Shown: positions 52,374 through 61,869, numbered from the stretch's first letter. The stretch is 64,000 nucleotides of DNA from RYN-230 sp963837335 (GCA_963837335.1 CAWINS010000034.1:1-64000); one strand, 5' to 3'. The notes: generated from the sequence alone by a model not told the origin. Numbers and translations: made by a program.

Positions 52374-53208
52374 ATGGCGGACACCGAGGACGAGGACCTG
52401 TGGGTCCCCTTCCTGGCCGCCCGGCCCTCGGGACCCGAAGGCCGAACGGCTCCGGGCGCACCTGCGCGAGGACCAGCGGCGTGGCCAGCGGCACCTGCCC
52501 CGGAAGGCCGCGGCGCTGTCCCGGGACGAGATCGTGCGGACCGCGATCAGGGTGGCGGACGCCGAGGGCGCCGACGCGGTCAGCATGCGCCGGATCGCCC
52601 GTGAGCTGAACGCCGGGACCATGTCGCTCTACTGGCACATCGTGTCCAAGGAAGAGCTACTGGACCTGATGCTGGACGCCGTCCAGGGCGACCGGGAGAA
52701 CCCCGAGCCTTCCGGGGACTGGCGCCGGGACATGCGGGAGGCGGCCCGCGCGATCAGGCAGACCCTGCACGAGCACCCATGGCTTATGGACTTCATCGGC
52801 GGGCGGCCCCCGGTCGGCCCCAAGTCGCTGCGCAACCTGGAACGCACGCTGGGCTACTTCGACGGGCTGAACCTGAACATACGCATGGCCATGGACATCG
52901 CTACCACGCTCGGTACCTACGTCATGGGCGCGGTCCTGCGGGAAGTGCAGGAGCAAAACAGCCAGACCTACATCGAGCAGATGCTCGCGGACATGACTGA
53001 GGCCGAGCGGGACAAGGTGTTCGGCGAGTTCACCGAGCGAGTCCGGGCCACCGGGCGATATCCGCACCTCGCCGAGGTGCTGGACGCCGGTTATGACCCC
53101 GACGCGGCCGAGACCCGGGACGCGCGGTTCGAGTTCGGGCTGGACTGCCTGCTGGACGGGATCGCGGCGCGCCTCGCGGGCCACCCCCCGTCCACTGACC
53201 CCGGGTAG
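52374..53208 (+). CDS. TetR-family regulator of the DrrAB exporter, frameshifted near its start
   Basis: About 277 residues when repaired. After an acidic lead (A-D-T-E-D-E-D-L-W-V-P-F) one extra base near 52430 shifts the frame; the rest (D-P-K-A-E-R-L-R-A-H-L) continues in the next frame to 53208. The HTH reads M-R-R-I-A-R-E-L-N-A-G-T-M-S-L-Y-W. The C-terminal domain (H-P-W-L-M-D-F-I-G-G-R-P) is of the tetracycline-repressor-like type common beside drug exporters. The ATG at 52374 follows GGGAGGA. Translation of the main domain alone could start only at weak internal codons. Confidence 0.85.
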
Positions 53209-53237
53209 CGGCCGCCGCCCGGCGGGCGCAACGCCGA

Positions 53238-53275
53238 CGGCCCTCCCGGCGAGCGCTGGGCTCGCGGGAGGGCCG
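53238..53275. terminator. Bidirectional terminator hairpin between tetR and amt
   Basis: GGCCCTCCCGGCGAGC (53239-53254) pairs with GCTCGCGGGAGGGCC (53260-53274) with a single bulged G and a 5-nt loop; an outer C-G pair extends it. It lies midway between two convergent stop codons. Confidence 0.8.
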
Positions 53276-53308
53276 CCAGATTGAACGTGCGCTGACGTGC
53301 GCCGCCGG

Positions 53309-54730
53309 TCAGGTTCCGGACGGCGGTGACGCCTCTTCCTTCATGGACACCTTGCTCTGCGCGGACAGCTCGGCGGCCCGGGCGGCGCCCACCCCGGACA
53401 GGGCAAGTCCCTCCGACGGGTAGGCCTCCTCGCCGTGGATCGCGACGTCGCCGATCTCCAGTTCCTCGTCGTTCATCCGCAGCTTCATGAACAGGCCGAT
53501 GCCCTTGAGCAGGAGGAACGTGACCAGGCCATCCCAGATGATGATCGTGACCGCGGCGCCCAGCTGGACCAGCAGCTGGTGCGCGTGGCCGTAGAACAGG
53601 CCGCTGCCCGAGATGTTGACCGGGTTCTTGCCGATGCCCAGGTACACGATCATCTTCGGATCGGCTAGCAACCCGACCAGCAGGCCTCCGAAGAGGCCCG
53701 CGATGCCGTGGGTGTACACGACTCCCAGGGCGTCGTCCACCTTGTTGAACGGCGGGACCTTGCTCAGGTAGTTCCAGGCGAACCAGACGACGATCGAGCA
53801 GACCAGGCCGATGATGATCGCGCCGAAGCCGTTCACGTAGCCGGCGGCGGGCGTGATGCCCACCAGGCCACAGATCATGCCGTTGAGGCCGCCGAGGAAG
53901 GTCGGCTTCTTCTCCGGGCCGCCGATCATGTCCATGACGATCCAGGTCATCATCGCGATCGCCGTGCACAGGTTGGTGTTGACGATGGCCGCCGCGGCGT
54001 CCGAGCCGGCGAAGTACGGGTCACCGCCGTTGAAACCGTTCCAGCCGAGCCACAGGATGCCCGCCCCGACCGCGACGAACATCAGGTTGTTCGGGACCGC
54101 GTGCTCACGGTCGCGCCGCAGCCTCGGCCCGATGACCCACGCGGCCACGAAGCCCGAGATGCCGGCGGCGAGGTGGATGACGTAGCCACCACTGAAGTCC
54201 AGCGCGCCCTTGCCGGCCCAGAAGCCGCCGCCCCAGAGGAGGAACGCGTTGACCGCGTAGGCGAAGGTGATCCACAGCGGCACGAAGATCAGCCAGACCC
54301 TGAAGTTGATCCGGCCGAGCACGCTGCCGATGAACAGGATGGGCGTGATCGCCGCAAACACGAACTGGAAGTAGAACACCGACGACTGCGGGATCCTGAA
54401 GTGCGGCATGCCCGCGCTAAGCAGGGGGATGTTGCCCTGCCCTTCCAATGCCCCAGTGCCCAGTGACGCCCCCGGCTTGCCCAGCAAGTGGAGGCTGCCG
54501 CCAATCCAGGGCGCACCGAAACCCATCTTGTACGCCCACAGGGCCCAGGTAATCAGCACCAGGCAGAACGTGCAGAACACCATCATCATGGTGTTCACGG
54601 CCCATTTCTTCTGCACCAGGCCGCCGTACAAGACGGCTAGGCCAGGGATGCTCATGAGGCCGACCAGTGTTGCGGCTGTCATCTGCCAGGCGTTGTCGCC
54701 AGACGACAGCCAATTCGCGTAGGGAACCAC
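53309..54730 (-). CDS. amt: Ammonium transporter (Amt/MEP/Rh family)
   Basis: A 473-residue trimeric channel-like transporter with 11 helices and a ~70-residue cytoplasmic tail. The twin pore histidines lie in Y-V-I-H-L-A-A-G-I-S-G and Y-T-H-G-I-A-G-L-F-G-G. G-D-P-Y-F and N-T-N-L lie in conserved middle helices. The GTG at 54730 follows a GGAGGCGGAG stretch. In most actinomycetes amtB is followed by glnK and glnD, but here it stands alone, with a terminator directly after it. GlnR-like boxes upstream suggest induction under nitrogen limitation. Confidence 0.95.
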   Translation of the reverse strand: MVPYANWLSSGDNAWQMTAATLVGLMSIPGLAVLYGGLVQKKWAVNTMMMVFCTFCLVLITWALWAYKMGFGAPWIGGSLHLLGKPGASLGTGALEGQGNIPLLSAGMPHFRIPQSSVFYFQFVFAAITPILFIGSVLGRINFRVWLIFVPLWITFAYAVNAFLLWGGGFWAGKGALDFSGGYVIHLAAGISGFVAAWVIGPRLRRDREHAVPNNLMFVAVGAGILWLGWNGFNGGDPYFAGSDAAAAIVNTNLCTAIAMMTWIVMDMIGGPEKKPTFLGGLNGMICGLVGITPAAGYVNGFGAIIIGLVCSIVVWFAWNYLSKVPPFNKVDDALGVVYTHGIAGLFGGLLVGLLADPKMIVYLGIGKNPVNISGSGLFYGHAHQLLVQLGAAVTIIIWDGLVTFLLLKGIGLFMKLRMNDEELEIGDVAIHGEEAYPSEGLALSGVGAARAAELSAQSKVSMKEEASPPSGT

Positions 54731-54831
54731 TACTCTCCGCCTCCATGGGGCTACCCTTGGAAGTGCTTGCCGGGGGTTTCCGGTTGTGGTCCCAGTCAGG
54801 CCATGACGGACTGCTGAAACCCCTCCCGCGC

Positions 54832-54866
54832 TATCACCGCAGCGTGATCCGGGGGCATTCCCCCGG
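54832..54866 (-). promoter_or_regulatory. Structured 5' leader of amt
   Basis: Two adjacent stems lie between the GlnR-like boxes and the amt start: ATCAC/GTGAT (54832-54847) and a perfect CCGGGGG/CCCCCGG stem with a CATT loop (54849-54866). On the transcript they would form a compact leader about 100 bases before the start codon. No known riboswitch is recognised. Confidence 0.4.
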
Positions 54867-54915
54867 GCTAGCTAAATCCGGCCGACCACTTCGGTGTCCG
54901 TCTAGAACGCTTCAT

Positions 54916-54957
54916 GTTTCCCATGAGCGGGTTTCGTTCACGTTTCCCAACTGTTAC
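54916..54957 (-). promoter_or_regulatory. GlnR-like box upstream of amt
   Basis: On the minus strand: GTAAC (54957-54953), 6 bases, GAAAC (54946-54942), 6 bases, GAAAC (54935-54931), then after 10 bases another GAAAC (54920-54916). The GlnR consensus alternates GTnAC and GAAAC at 6-base spacing, so the first three elements fit well with one variant half site. amt is a classic GlnR target in Streptomyces. Confidence 0.7.
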
Positions 54958-54993
54958 GCCGTGGACAACGGACCAGGACTTGCCGGACATCGT

Positions 54994-55009
54994 GTTTCGT
55001 CCCTGTTTC
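54994..55009 (-). promoter_or_regulatory. Second GlnR-like half-site pair
   Basis: GAAAC-AGGGAC-GAAAC on the minus strand has the same 6-base spacing as the box at 54916-54957 and lies 37 bases upstream of it relative to amt. No GTnAC partner is evident, so this is weaker. Confidence 0.45.
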
Positions 55010-55029
55010 ATATCGGTGGTTAGCGACTT

Positions 55030-55560
55030 TGTGTCGCCCTGTCCAGTTGGCGGCGTAAGGCGCCCCGCGGCCCGGCCCAGGCGGTGCCCGCCGGCCCGCC
55101 GCGGGACTACTCCGGGGCGGGGCGGATCGGGCGCCGGACCTATGCCCCGGCCGCGCTTCTCGCGTTGCCGCAGGTCACAGACATAGTGAGCGGGCCGGTC
55201 CGTCCGAGTCCCGCGCGCACGGTGGACCGGCGCACCACAGACCGCGCGCCGCTCACGACGACCCGCCGCGATCACCCGCTGGCCTGCCGGCAGGGCCCGC
55301 CGCGCCAGGTCCGCGTCGCGGCCGGGGCGCCGGCCGCCGCCACCCCTCATTAGTCACATTCACCCCACCGGCAGCGCCCTGGCCGTGGGCCCGGCGGCTC
55401 TTCACGCGACAGGCACCGCCCGCCGAGCAGGGCGGCGGCTGGTCACGGGGGGTCGTGTGCGGAAACTGCTGTGCGGGCTGGGATGGCTGAGGTGCAGCAG
55501 GCGGCGGGGGCGCCGGGCTGTACCCCTTCCGTCACGTTCCCGTAACAGTAGAGCCGGGGG
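55030..55560. other. 530-base gap without a convincing gene
   Basis: Very GC-rich sequence between the amt control region and the lacI operators. Open frames here are Arg/Pro/Gly-rich with no family resemblance, and none has a good ribosome site. Confidence 0.55.
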
Positions 55561-55605
55561 GTTGAGTCGGCCACGACGGCGAAATACTCTCTGGGTGTCT
55601 CGGTT

Positions 55606-55685
55606 GGTAAGCGCTTACCCTGCCAGGCCAAGTCAGCGGCTCTTGACTAGCCGCTTTCTTAAGAGGCGATGGGTAAGCGCTTACT
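55606..55685. promoter_or_regulatory. Paired LacI-type operators upstream of lacI
   Basis: GGTAAGCGCTTACC (55606-55619) is a perfect palindrome, and GGTAAGCGCTTACT (55672-55685) repeats it with one changed edge base. Their centres are 66 bases apart. The central CG flanked by opposed half sites is the standard LacI-family operator. A TTGACT at 55643-55648 between them could be a -35 element. Two sites allow looping and suggest autoregulation. Confidence 0.85.
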
Positions 55686-55762
55686 CAGACATGAGTTGTC
55701 CCTAGTCCTGTAGCCGGTCAGCGGCGCAGGACAGAGACCCAGGGCCGCGAGGGAGCGTTCCG

Positions 55763-57127
55763 GTGGACAGTCGCGACACGGCCAGCGCCGCGTTTGACGT
55801 GGCGCGCCCGGCGGGTGATGCCGCCGGGCCCAGTGGCCTGGCGCGCGCCGGCCGGGGCGAAGCCGCTCCGGGCGGCAGCCCTCACGCCGGGCCGCCCGGC
55901 GTGACGGCGGCCGACGGCGCGGAACAGGCCGGCGATCCCGCGGCCAACGGCGCGACCAGGCCGACATCCCGCGGCCGACGGCCTCGCCGCGGCGGTCTTA
56001 CCCCCGGCGCAGGGCTGGCCAGCCGCCGCAGTGGCCCGCTCTCCCCCGCGACCATCTACGACGTGGCCAGCGCCGCCGGGGTGTCGATCGCCTCGGTCTC
56101 CCGGGTGCTCAACGGCCGCGGCAACCCGATGCCCGAGACCCGGGAGCGCGTCCTGGCCGCCGTCGCCGACCTGGGCTTCATCCCGGACGGGGCGGCCCGC
56201 GCACTCAGCGTCAGGCTCAAGGAGATCATCGGCGTGGTCATCCGGCGGCCGCCGCCCACCGAGCCGGTCGGCGACGAGATCTTCCAGGATGAGGAGGAGA
56301 GCCTCCAGTTCCCGGACCTGATCAACCGGGGTATCGAGCTGGCCGCCCAGAACCGCGACTTCAACCTGCTGGTCAGCTCCGTGGACGTGGACGACCACGA
56401 CCACACCCGGCGGGTCTTCGCACTGGCCCGCAAGAGTGACGGCCTGATCCTGCACGATCAGGTGCTCGACCCCGATCAGCTGGAACGGCTGTCCCGGCAG
56501 GTCCCGGTGGTGACCCTGGCCGGCGTGGCCACGCCTACCACCTCGAACGTGGGCGGCGACAACCAGGGCAGCATGCGCGAGCTGGCCCGGCACCTGGTCC
56601 GGGAGCACGGCTACCGGACCCTGGCCTATCTCGGCGGCCACCCGGACAGCCCGGACAACCTGGCCCGGCAGGCCGCGTTCAGCGACGAGGTCGCGGCGGC
56701 CGGCGGCACGTTCACCGGCGGGCCGCAGTGGGAGGGGAACTACTGCGCGGCCGGCGGCGCCCGGGTCATCGACCGCCTGCTGGCCAGCGGCGGGGCGGAA
56801 AAGCTCCCGCGGGCCATCGCCTGCGCCAACGACCAGACCGCGCTGGGTGTGGTGTACGCGCTCATGCAGCACGGGCTGGATGTCCCCGGGGATGTCGCGG
56901 TGACCGGATTCGACGACATCCCGGTCGCCCGCCACCTCCGGCCCCAGCTGACCACCGTGCGCCAGCCCATCCAGGAACTCGGCGCGACTGCCTTCGAGGT
57001 GCTCTATTCCATGATCAACGACGCCGGGCATGCCCCGCGCGACATCGTCCTGCCCACCCGGCTGGTCCCCCGTGAGAGCTGCGGATGCCGCCCCGACCCG
57101 GCCACGCCCTTGTGGCAGGTGGGCTGA
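55763..57127 (+). CDS. LacI-family regulator of the oligosaccharide operon
   Basis: 454 residues. The HTH (A-T-I-Y-D-V-A-S-A-A-G-V-S-I-A-S-V-S-R-V) starts only at about residue 94; before it lies a disordered Ala/Gly/Pro/Arg-rich extension. A hinge and periplasmic-binding-like sugar domain follow (I-A-C-A-N-D-Q-T-A-L-G, T-G-F-D-D-I-P-V-A). The tail R-E-S-C-G-C-R is typical of actinobacterial members. The GTG at 55763 has GGGAG upstream. It is the first gene of the operon, 11 bases before the permease. Likely inducer: the imported saccharide or its glycosidase product. Confidence 0.9.
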   Translation: MDSRDTASAAFDVARPAGDAAGPSGLARAGRGEAAPGGSPHAGPPGVTAADGAEQAGDPAANGATRPTSRGRRPRRGGLTPGAGLASRRSGPLSPATIYDVASAAGVSIASVSRVLNGRGNPMPETRERVLAAVADLGFIPDGAARALSVRLKEIIGVVIRRPPPTEPVGDEIFQDEEESLQFPDLINRGIELAAQNRDFNLLVSSVDVDDHDHTRRVFALARKSDGLILHDQVLDPDQLERLSRQVPVVTLAGVATPTTSNVGGDNQGSMRELARHLVREHGYRTLAYLGGHPDSPDNLARQAAFSDEVAAAGGTFTGGPQWEGNYCAAGGARVIDRLLASGGAEKLPRAIACANDQTALGVVYALMQHGLDVPGDVAVTGFDDIPVARHLRPQLTTVRQPIQELGATAFEVLYSMINDAGHAPRDIVLPTRLVPRESCGCRPDPATPLWQVG

Positions 57128-57138
57128 GAGGAGACGGC

Positions 57139-58116
57139 ATGCGCGTCATCGCCCGCAGGCTGCTGTTCTACATCGTCACCGCGATCCTCGCCGTCACCGT
57201 GACGTTCTTCATCCCGCGGCTGATGCCGGGGAACCCGGTGGAGGCGGTGCTGTCCCATCTGATGGGCAACGTCACCCCGGCCACCATCCACTCCCTCGAG
57301 CTGCAGTACGGCCTGAACAGCAAGCAGGGCCTGTGGGGCCAGTACACGACGTTCTGGGTGCACCTGCTGCACGGCAACCTGGGCGTGTCCACCAGCTACT
57401 ACCCGTCCAGCGTGACCAGCGTGATCCGCAGCGCGCTGCCGTGGACCATCGGCCTGGTCGGCCTGGCCACGGTGATCAGCTTCGTGCTGGGCACGGTGCT
57501 CGGCGTCCTGGTCGGCTGGCGGCGCGGCACCTGGCTGGACAGCCTGCTCCCGGCCACCACGTTCTTCCAGGCCGCGCCCTACTTCTTCGTCGCCTTCATC
57601 GCCCTGGACATCTTCGCCACCCGGCTGGGCTGGTTCCCCACCGGCCGGGCTTACAACCAGCTGGACTTCCCCGGGTGGAACGCGGCCTACGTCGGTGACG
57701 TACTCCAGCATGCGATCCTGCCCGCGGCCACGATCGTGCTCTGCTCGGCGGCCGGGTGGATCGTCGGCATGCGGAACGTGATGGTCACCACCATGGACGA
57801 GGACTACGTCCTGGTGGCGCAGGCCAAGGGGCTGCCCAAACGCCGGGTCATCTGGTACGCGGCCCGCAACGCGATCCTGCCCAGCGTGTCCGGGTTCTCG
57901 CTGGCCATCGGGTTCGTGGTCTCCGGGGCGCTGCTCACCGAGATCGTGTTCAGCTATCCGGGCCTGGGCTGGATCATGCTCCAGGCGGTGGCCGGCCGCG
58001 ACTACCCGCTGCTCCAGGGCATCTTCCTGATCATCACGTTCGCCGTGCTGCTCGCCAACCTGGCCGCGGACTCCGTGTACGTGTTCCTCGACCCCCGTAC
58101 CCGCCAGGAGGCCTGA
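57139..58116 (+). CDS. Peptide/oligosaccharide ABC importer permease (DppB type)
   Basis: 325 residues, six helices. It opens R-R-L-L-F-Y-I-V-T-A-I-L, then L-M-P-G-N-P-V-E-A and Q-Y-G-L-N, as in DppB/OppB. The EAA-like loop A-K-G-L-P-K-R-R-V-I-W-Y-A-A-R-N-A contacts the ATPases. The ATG at 57139 follows AGAGGAGA. Although the family is named for peptides, many members import oligosaccharides, which the LacI and GH3 neighbours suggest here. Confidence 0.93.
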   Translation: MRVIARRLLFYIVTAILAVTVTFFIPRLMPGNPVEAVLSHLMGNVTPATIHSLELQYGLNSKQGLWGQYTTFWVHLLHGNLGVSTSYYPSSVTSVIRSALPWTIGLVGLATVISFVLGTVLGVLVGWRRGTWLDSLLPATTFFQAAPYFFVAFIALDIFATRLGWFPTGRAYNQLDFPGWNAAYVGDVLQHAILPAATIVLCSAAGWIVGMRNVMVTTMDEDYVLVAQAKGLPKRRVIWYAARNAILPSVSGFSLAIGFVVSGALLTEIVFSYPGLGWIMLQAVAGRDYPLLQGIFLIITFAVLLANLAADSVYVFLDPRTRQEA

Positions 58117-58119
58117 GCG

Positions 58120-59280
58120 ATGTCTATCGGCACTGGCACGGATCTGGGCGGAACCGGCCTCGGCGGCCTGGGCGTCGGCGGATCCGGCCCGGGCGACGAG
58201 CCCGGCGTCGGGCCCCTGCCGCCCCCGGTCACCGCCCCGATCCGGGGCCGCCGGATCCAGCTGCCCCACTCCCCCAAGATCATCGCTGGCCTGGTCATGC
58301 TGGCCGCCTTCCTGATCGTGGCGATCATCGGCCCCCTCGTGGCCCCGTACAACCCGTCGGCCAGCTCGTCCACCACCAACGGCGTGCCGCAGCCGCCGTC
58401 CGCCGCGCACTGGCTCGGCACCACCCAGACCCAGCAGGACGTGTTCTCGCAGCTGCTGGCGGGCGGCCGGAGCACGATCCTGGTCGCGCTCCTGGCCGGG
58501 ATAGCGGCCACCGTGCTGTCGGTGGTGATCGGGGTCTGCGCCGGTTACCTGCACGGCCGGTGGGCAGACGAGCTCCTGTCCATGCTGGCCAACTTCTTCC
58601 TGGTCCTGCCGGCCCTGCCGCTGCTCATCGTGATCTTCGGCTTCCTGTCCCCCTCCGGCGCCACCAACGACGTGCTGATCGGCCTGATCATCGCGGTCAC
58701 CGGCTGGGCGTGGGGCGCCCGGGTGCTGCGGGCCCAGACCCTGTCGCTGCGATCCCGCGACTACGTGGACTCGGCCCGCATCATCGGCGAGCGCGGCTGG
58801 CGGGTGATCTCGCACGAGATCCTGCCCAACCTGCTGCCCATCGTGGCGTCCTCGTTCCTGTTCACCGTGCTCTACGGGGTGGGCACCTACACCGCGCTGG
58901 CCTTCCTGGGCCTGATCAACCCCGAGCACTGGAGCTGGGGCTCGATGCTGTTCGAGGCGCAGAACTCCGACGCCGAGATCAGCGGCTACTGGTGGTGGTA
59001 CATCCCGCCCGGGCTGGCGGTGGCCTTCCTCGGCACCTCGCTGGCGCTGCTCAACTTCGGCATCGACGAGTTCATCAACCCGCGGCTGCGCGCGGCCGGG
59101 CTGACCCGGCGCCAGTCCAAGAAGTCCGGCGGGCACGGGCTCCCCCGGCGCTTCGAGCTGGGCCTCACCCCCGTGGTCCGGTCCAAGCCCGCACCCGCCG
59201 CCGGCGCGGTAACCGCCAGCACCGCCGCCGAGCCTCCGGCACGGGCACCGGCCAACCGGACCCAGGAGCAGACGTCATGA
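58120..59280 (+). CDS. Peptide/oligosaccharide ABC importer permease (DppC type)
   Basis: 386 residues: a Gly-rich N-terminal tail of ~40, six helices, and an Ala/Pro-rich tail. DppC landmarks are H-W-L-G-T-T-Q-T-Q-Q-D-V-F-S-Q (the usual L-G-T-D-x-x-G-R-D region), A-R-I-I-G-E-R-G-W-R-V-I-S-H-E-I-L-P-N in the coupling loop, and F-L-G-L-I-N-P. Three bases after DppB; its stop overlaps the next ATG. Confidence 0.92.
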   Translation: MSIGTGTDLGGTGLGGLGVGGSGPGDEPGVGPLPPPVTAPIRGRRIQLPHSPKIIAGLVMLAAFLIVAIIGPLVAPYNPSASSSTTNGVPQPPSAAHWLGTTQTQQDVFSQLLAGGRSTILVALLAGIAATVLSVVIGVCAGYLHGRWADELLSMLANFFLVLPALPLLIVIFGFLSPSGATNDVLIGLIIAVTGWAWGARVLRAQTLSLRSRDYVDSARIIGERGWRVISHEILPNLLPIVASSFLFTVLYGVGTYTALAFLGLINPEHWSWGSMLFEAQNSDAEISGYWWWYIPPGLAVAFLGTSLALLNFGIDEFINPRLRAAGLTRRQSKKSGGHGLPRRFELGLTPVVRSKPAPAAGAVTASTAAEPPARAPANRTQEQTS

Positions 59281-60453
59281 CCGCGGAACCACTGCTGGAG
59301 ATCCGCGGCCTGCGGGTGGACTACGGGGCTGGCCCCGGCGCCGTGCACGCGGTCGTGGACGCGGACCTGACGCTGCGCCGCGGCGAGGTGCTCGGGCTGG
59401 CCGGTGAGAGCGGCAGCGGCAAGTCCACGCTGGCCTACGCGGCGATCCGGCTGCTGCGTGCCCCCGGGATGATCACCGGCGGCGAGGTGCTGTACCACCC
59501 CGAGCCGGGCCGGCCCGTGGACCTGCTGGACCTGGACGAGCCCGAACTGCGCCGGCTGCGCTGGTCCCAGATCGCCGTGGTGCTGCAATCCGCGATGAAC
59601 GCGCTGAACCCGGTGCTGTCCATCGGCGCCCAGCTCACCGACGTGCTGCAGGCCCACGTGGCGGACATGGACGCCCGGGCCCGCCGCGACCGGGCCGCCG
59701 AACTGCTCGCCATGGTCGGCATTACCGCCGACCGGCTCGGCAGCTACCCGCACGAGCTGTCCGGCGGGATGCGCCAGCGTGTCATGATCGCGATGGCCCT
59801 CGCGCTGGAGCCCCAGGTGGTGATCCTGGACGAGCCGACCACCGCGCTGGACGTGGTGACCCAGCGGGAAATCCTCGAGGAGCTCACGGCGCTGCGCGAG
59901 CGGCTGGGCTTCGCCGTCCTGTTCATCACGCACGATCTCTCGCTGCTGGCCGAGATCGCGGACTCGATCGCGGTGATGTACGCGGGCCGCCTGGTGGAAC
60001 GGGCCCCCGCCGAGGAACTGTTCCGCGCTCCCCGCCACCCGTACACGCTGGGGTTGCTGAACTCGTTCCCGGCGCTGCACGGCCCGCGCCGGTACATGAC
60101 CGGCATCCCCGGCTCTCCCCCGGACCTGCGAATGCTGCCGGTGGGCTGCGTGTTCCACCCGCGCTGCCCGTACGCGATGGACATCTGCCGCGAGCAGTCA
60201 CCGCCGCTGGAGCCGCCCGCGGGCTCGGCTGGCCGGGTATCCGGCCGGCTGGCTTCCTGCTGGCTGCAGGACGGCAGCCGGCCGGTGCCCGCGGAACTGG
60301 CCCAGCCCGAGCCCGGGACCGCGCCGCGGCCGGCCAGCACGCCGCCGCCCGGCAGCCTCCGGCACACCCGCCCCGGGCACGCCCGCGCCCGGCACCTCCG
60401 CCGGGCGGCTCGCGCCCAGCATCGCCGCTCCGGACCCGGGGAGCCAGTCATGA
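59277..60453 (+). CDS. ABC importer ATPase (DppD type), frameshifted in its tail
   Basis: About 391 residues. Motifs: G-E-S-G-S-G-K-S-T, L-S-G-G-M-R-Q-R-V-M-I-A, V-I-L-D-E-P-T-T-A-L-D and T-H-D-L-S-L. The C-terminal oligopeptide-ABC motif has C-V-F-H-P-R-C-P-Y-A-M-D-I-C, whose cysteines may bind an Fe-S cluster as in DppD. Near 60,350 one extra base makes the written frame run straight into the next ATPase. In the restored frame the tail becomes a P-G-T-P-A repeat and stops at 60451-60453, overlapping the next ATG. The apparent 787-residue double ATPase is probably not real. Confidence 0.88.
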
Positions 60454-61640
60454 CCGAGACCGCTACCGCCCCCGCCGCCCCGGGTACGGGTGCCCCGCTG
60501 CTCGAAGCGCGCGGGCTGACCAAGCATTTCGCCGTCCATCACGCCCGGCGGCGGGGCCGGGCGTCGCTGGCCGGGGCTCGCCGCCGCGGCTCACCCCGGG
60601 AGACCCCGGTGGTGCACGCCGTCGAGGACGTCTCGCTGTCCCTGCCGGAATCCGGGATCACCGCGGTGGTGGGCGAGAGTGGCTCTGGCAAGTCCACCCT
60701 GGCCCGGCTGCTGGACCGGCTGATCACGCCGACGGCCGGGGAACTGCTGCTCGACGGGGCACCGGTGCCCGCATCGACCCGGGGCCGCCGGGAGTACGCG
60801 CGGGACGTCCAGCTCGTCCTGCAGGATCCCTTCTCGTCCCTCAACCCCGTGCACGACGTGCGCTACCACCTGGCCCGGCCGCTGCGGATCCACGGGCTCG
60901 GGGGCCAGGGTGCGGACCTGGAAGCGGCGATGACGGGCCTGCTGGAGCGGGTCTCGCTCACCCCGGCCGAGCAGTTCCTGCGCAAGTACCCGCACGAGCT
61001 GTCCGGCGGGCAGCGGCAGCGGGTCGCGATCGCCCGCGCCCTGGCCGTCCGGCCCCGGGTGCTGCTGGCCGACGAGCCGGTGTCCATGCTCGACGTCTCG
61101 ATCCGGCTCGGCGTCCTCAACCTGCTGGGCGACCTGCGCGAACGCGACAAGCTCGGGATCTTGTACATCACCCACGACATCGCCTCGGCCCGCTACCTGG
61201 CCGACGTGATCATGGTGATGTACGCGGGCCAGGTCGTCGAGTCCGGCCCGGCCGCCACGCTGACCGACGAGCCGGCTCATCCGTACACCCAGCTGCTGCT
61301 CAGCGCGGCACCGGACCCGGACCGGCCGCAGCCGCTGTCGCTCCAGGGCCGGGGGTCCCCGCCCAGCCTGGTGGACCCGCCGAGCGGCTGCCGCTTCCAC
61401 CCCCGCTGCCCGCACGCGATGGCGGTGTGCGCGGAGGTCACCCCGCCCGGCACGCCGGTCGCCGACCGGCACGTCAGCTCGTGCTGGCTGCACGTCTCCG
61501 GTCTGACCGCCGCGCAGCGACGCTCTCTAACCTCCGCAACGACAACCCCTGGTGGGACTGGCACCCCCGGCAGTCCGGCCTCACCAGGCCACGATCCGGA
61601 CCCATCACCTAGTCCCGCAACCGGAGGGGAGGAGACGTGA
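60450..61640 (+). CDS. ABC importer ATPase (DppF type)
   Basis: 396 residues. Motifs: G-E-S-G-S-G-K-S-T, Q-loop V-L-Q-D-P-F-S-S-L-N-P, L-S-G-G-Q-R-Q-R-V-A-I-A, L-L-A-D-E-P-V-S-M-L-D and T-H-D-I-A. The tail carries C-R-F-H-P-R-C-P-H-A-M-A-V-C like its partner. An Arg-rich insert (H-H-A-R-R-R-G-R) lies before the Walker A region. The 229 bases after the stop, before the binding protein, hold no recognised signal. Confidence 0.92.
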   Translation: MTETATAPAAPGTGAPLLEARGLTKHFAVHHARRRGRASLAGARRRGSPRETPVVHAVEDVSLSLPESGITAVVGESGSGKSTLARLLDRLITPTAGELLLDGAPVPASTRGRREYARDVQLVLQDPFSSLNPVHDVRYHLARPLRIHGLGGQGADLEAAMTGLLERVSLTPAEQFLRKYPHELSGGQRQRVAIARALAVRPRVLLADEPVSMLDVSIRLGVLNLLGDLRERDKLGILYITHDIASARYLADVIMVMYAGQVVESGPAATLTDEPAHPYTQLLLSAAPDPDRPQPLSLQGRGSPPSLVDPPSGCRFHPRCPHAMAVCAEVTPPGTPVADRHVSSCWLHVSGLTAAQRRSLTSATTTPGGTGTPGSPASPGHDPDPSPSPATGGEET

Positions 61641-61869
61641 TGAACCGGGATACCGCCTAACGGCTGCAACCAGCACACGCGCGCGCGTTGTCCTAATGCG
61701 CATCCAGACCGTGCACGGCCACCCCGTGCACACACCGGAGAACCAGGCGGAACGGGCAGCCGGACATCAAGACCCGGCCGACCCGCCCCGCCCCACCGAT
61801 AACAGACCCCGACACGGTCGCTCACAACAGGCCGGCGATGAGCCGGCCGGGCACAACGGAGTTTAAGCA

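Noticed and set aside
54731..54915. amt leader considered as a known riboswitch
   Set aside because: No match to glnA-type, ydaO or other remembered consensus elements; only two simple stems are visible.
54868..55350. Minus-strand frame of 160 residues upstream of amt
   Set aside because: It runs through the GlnR-like boxes and is Arg/Gly-rich; better read as control region.
57004..59136. A 710-residue antisense open frame opposite the DppB/DppC permeases
   Set aside because: His/Gln/Arg-rich shadow of two membrane proteins; no family features.
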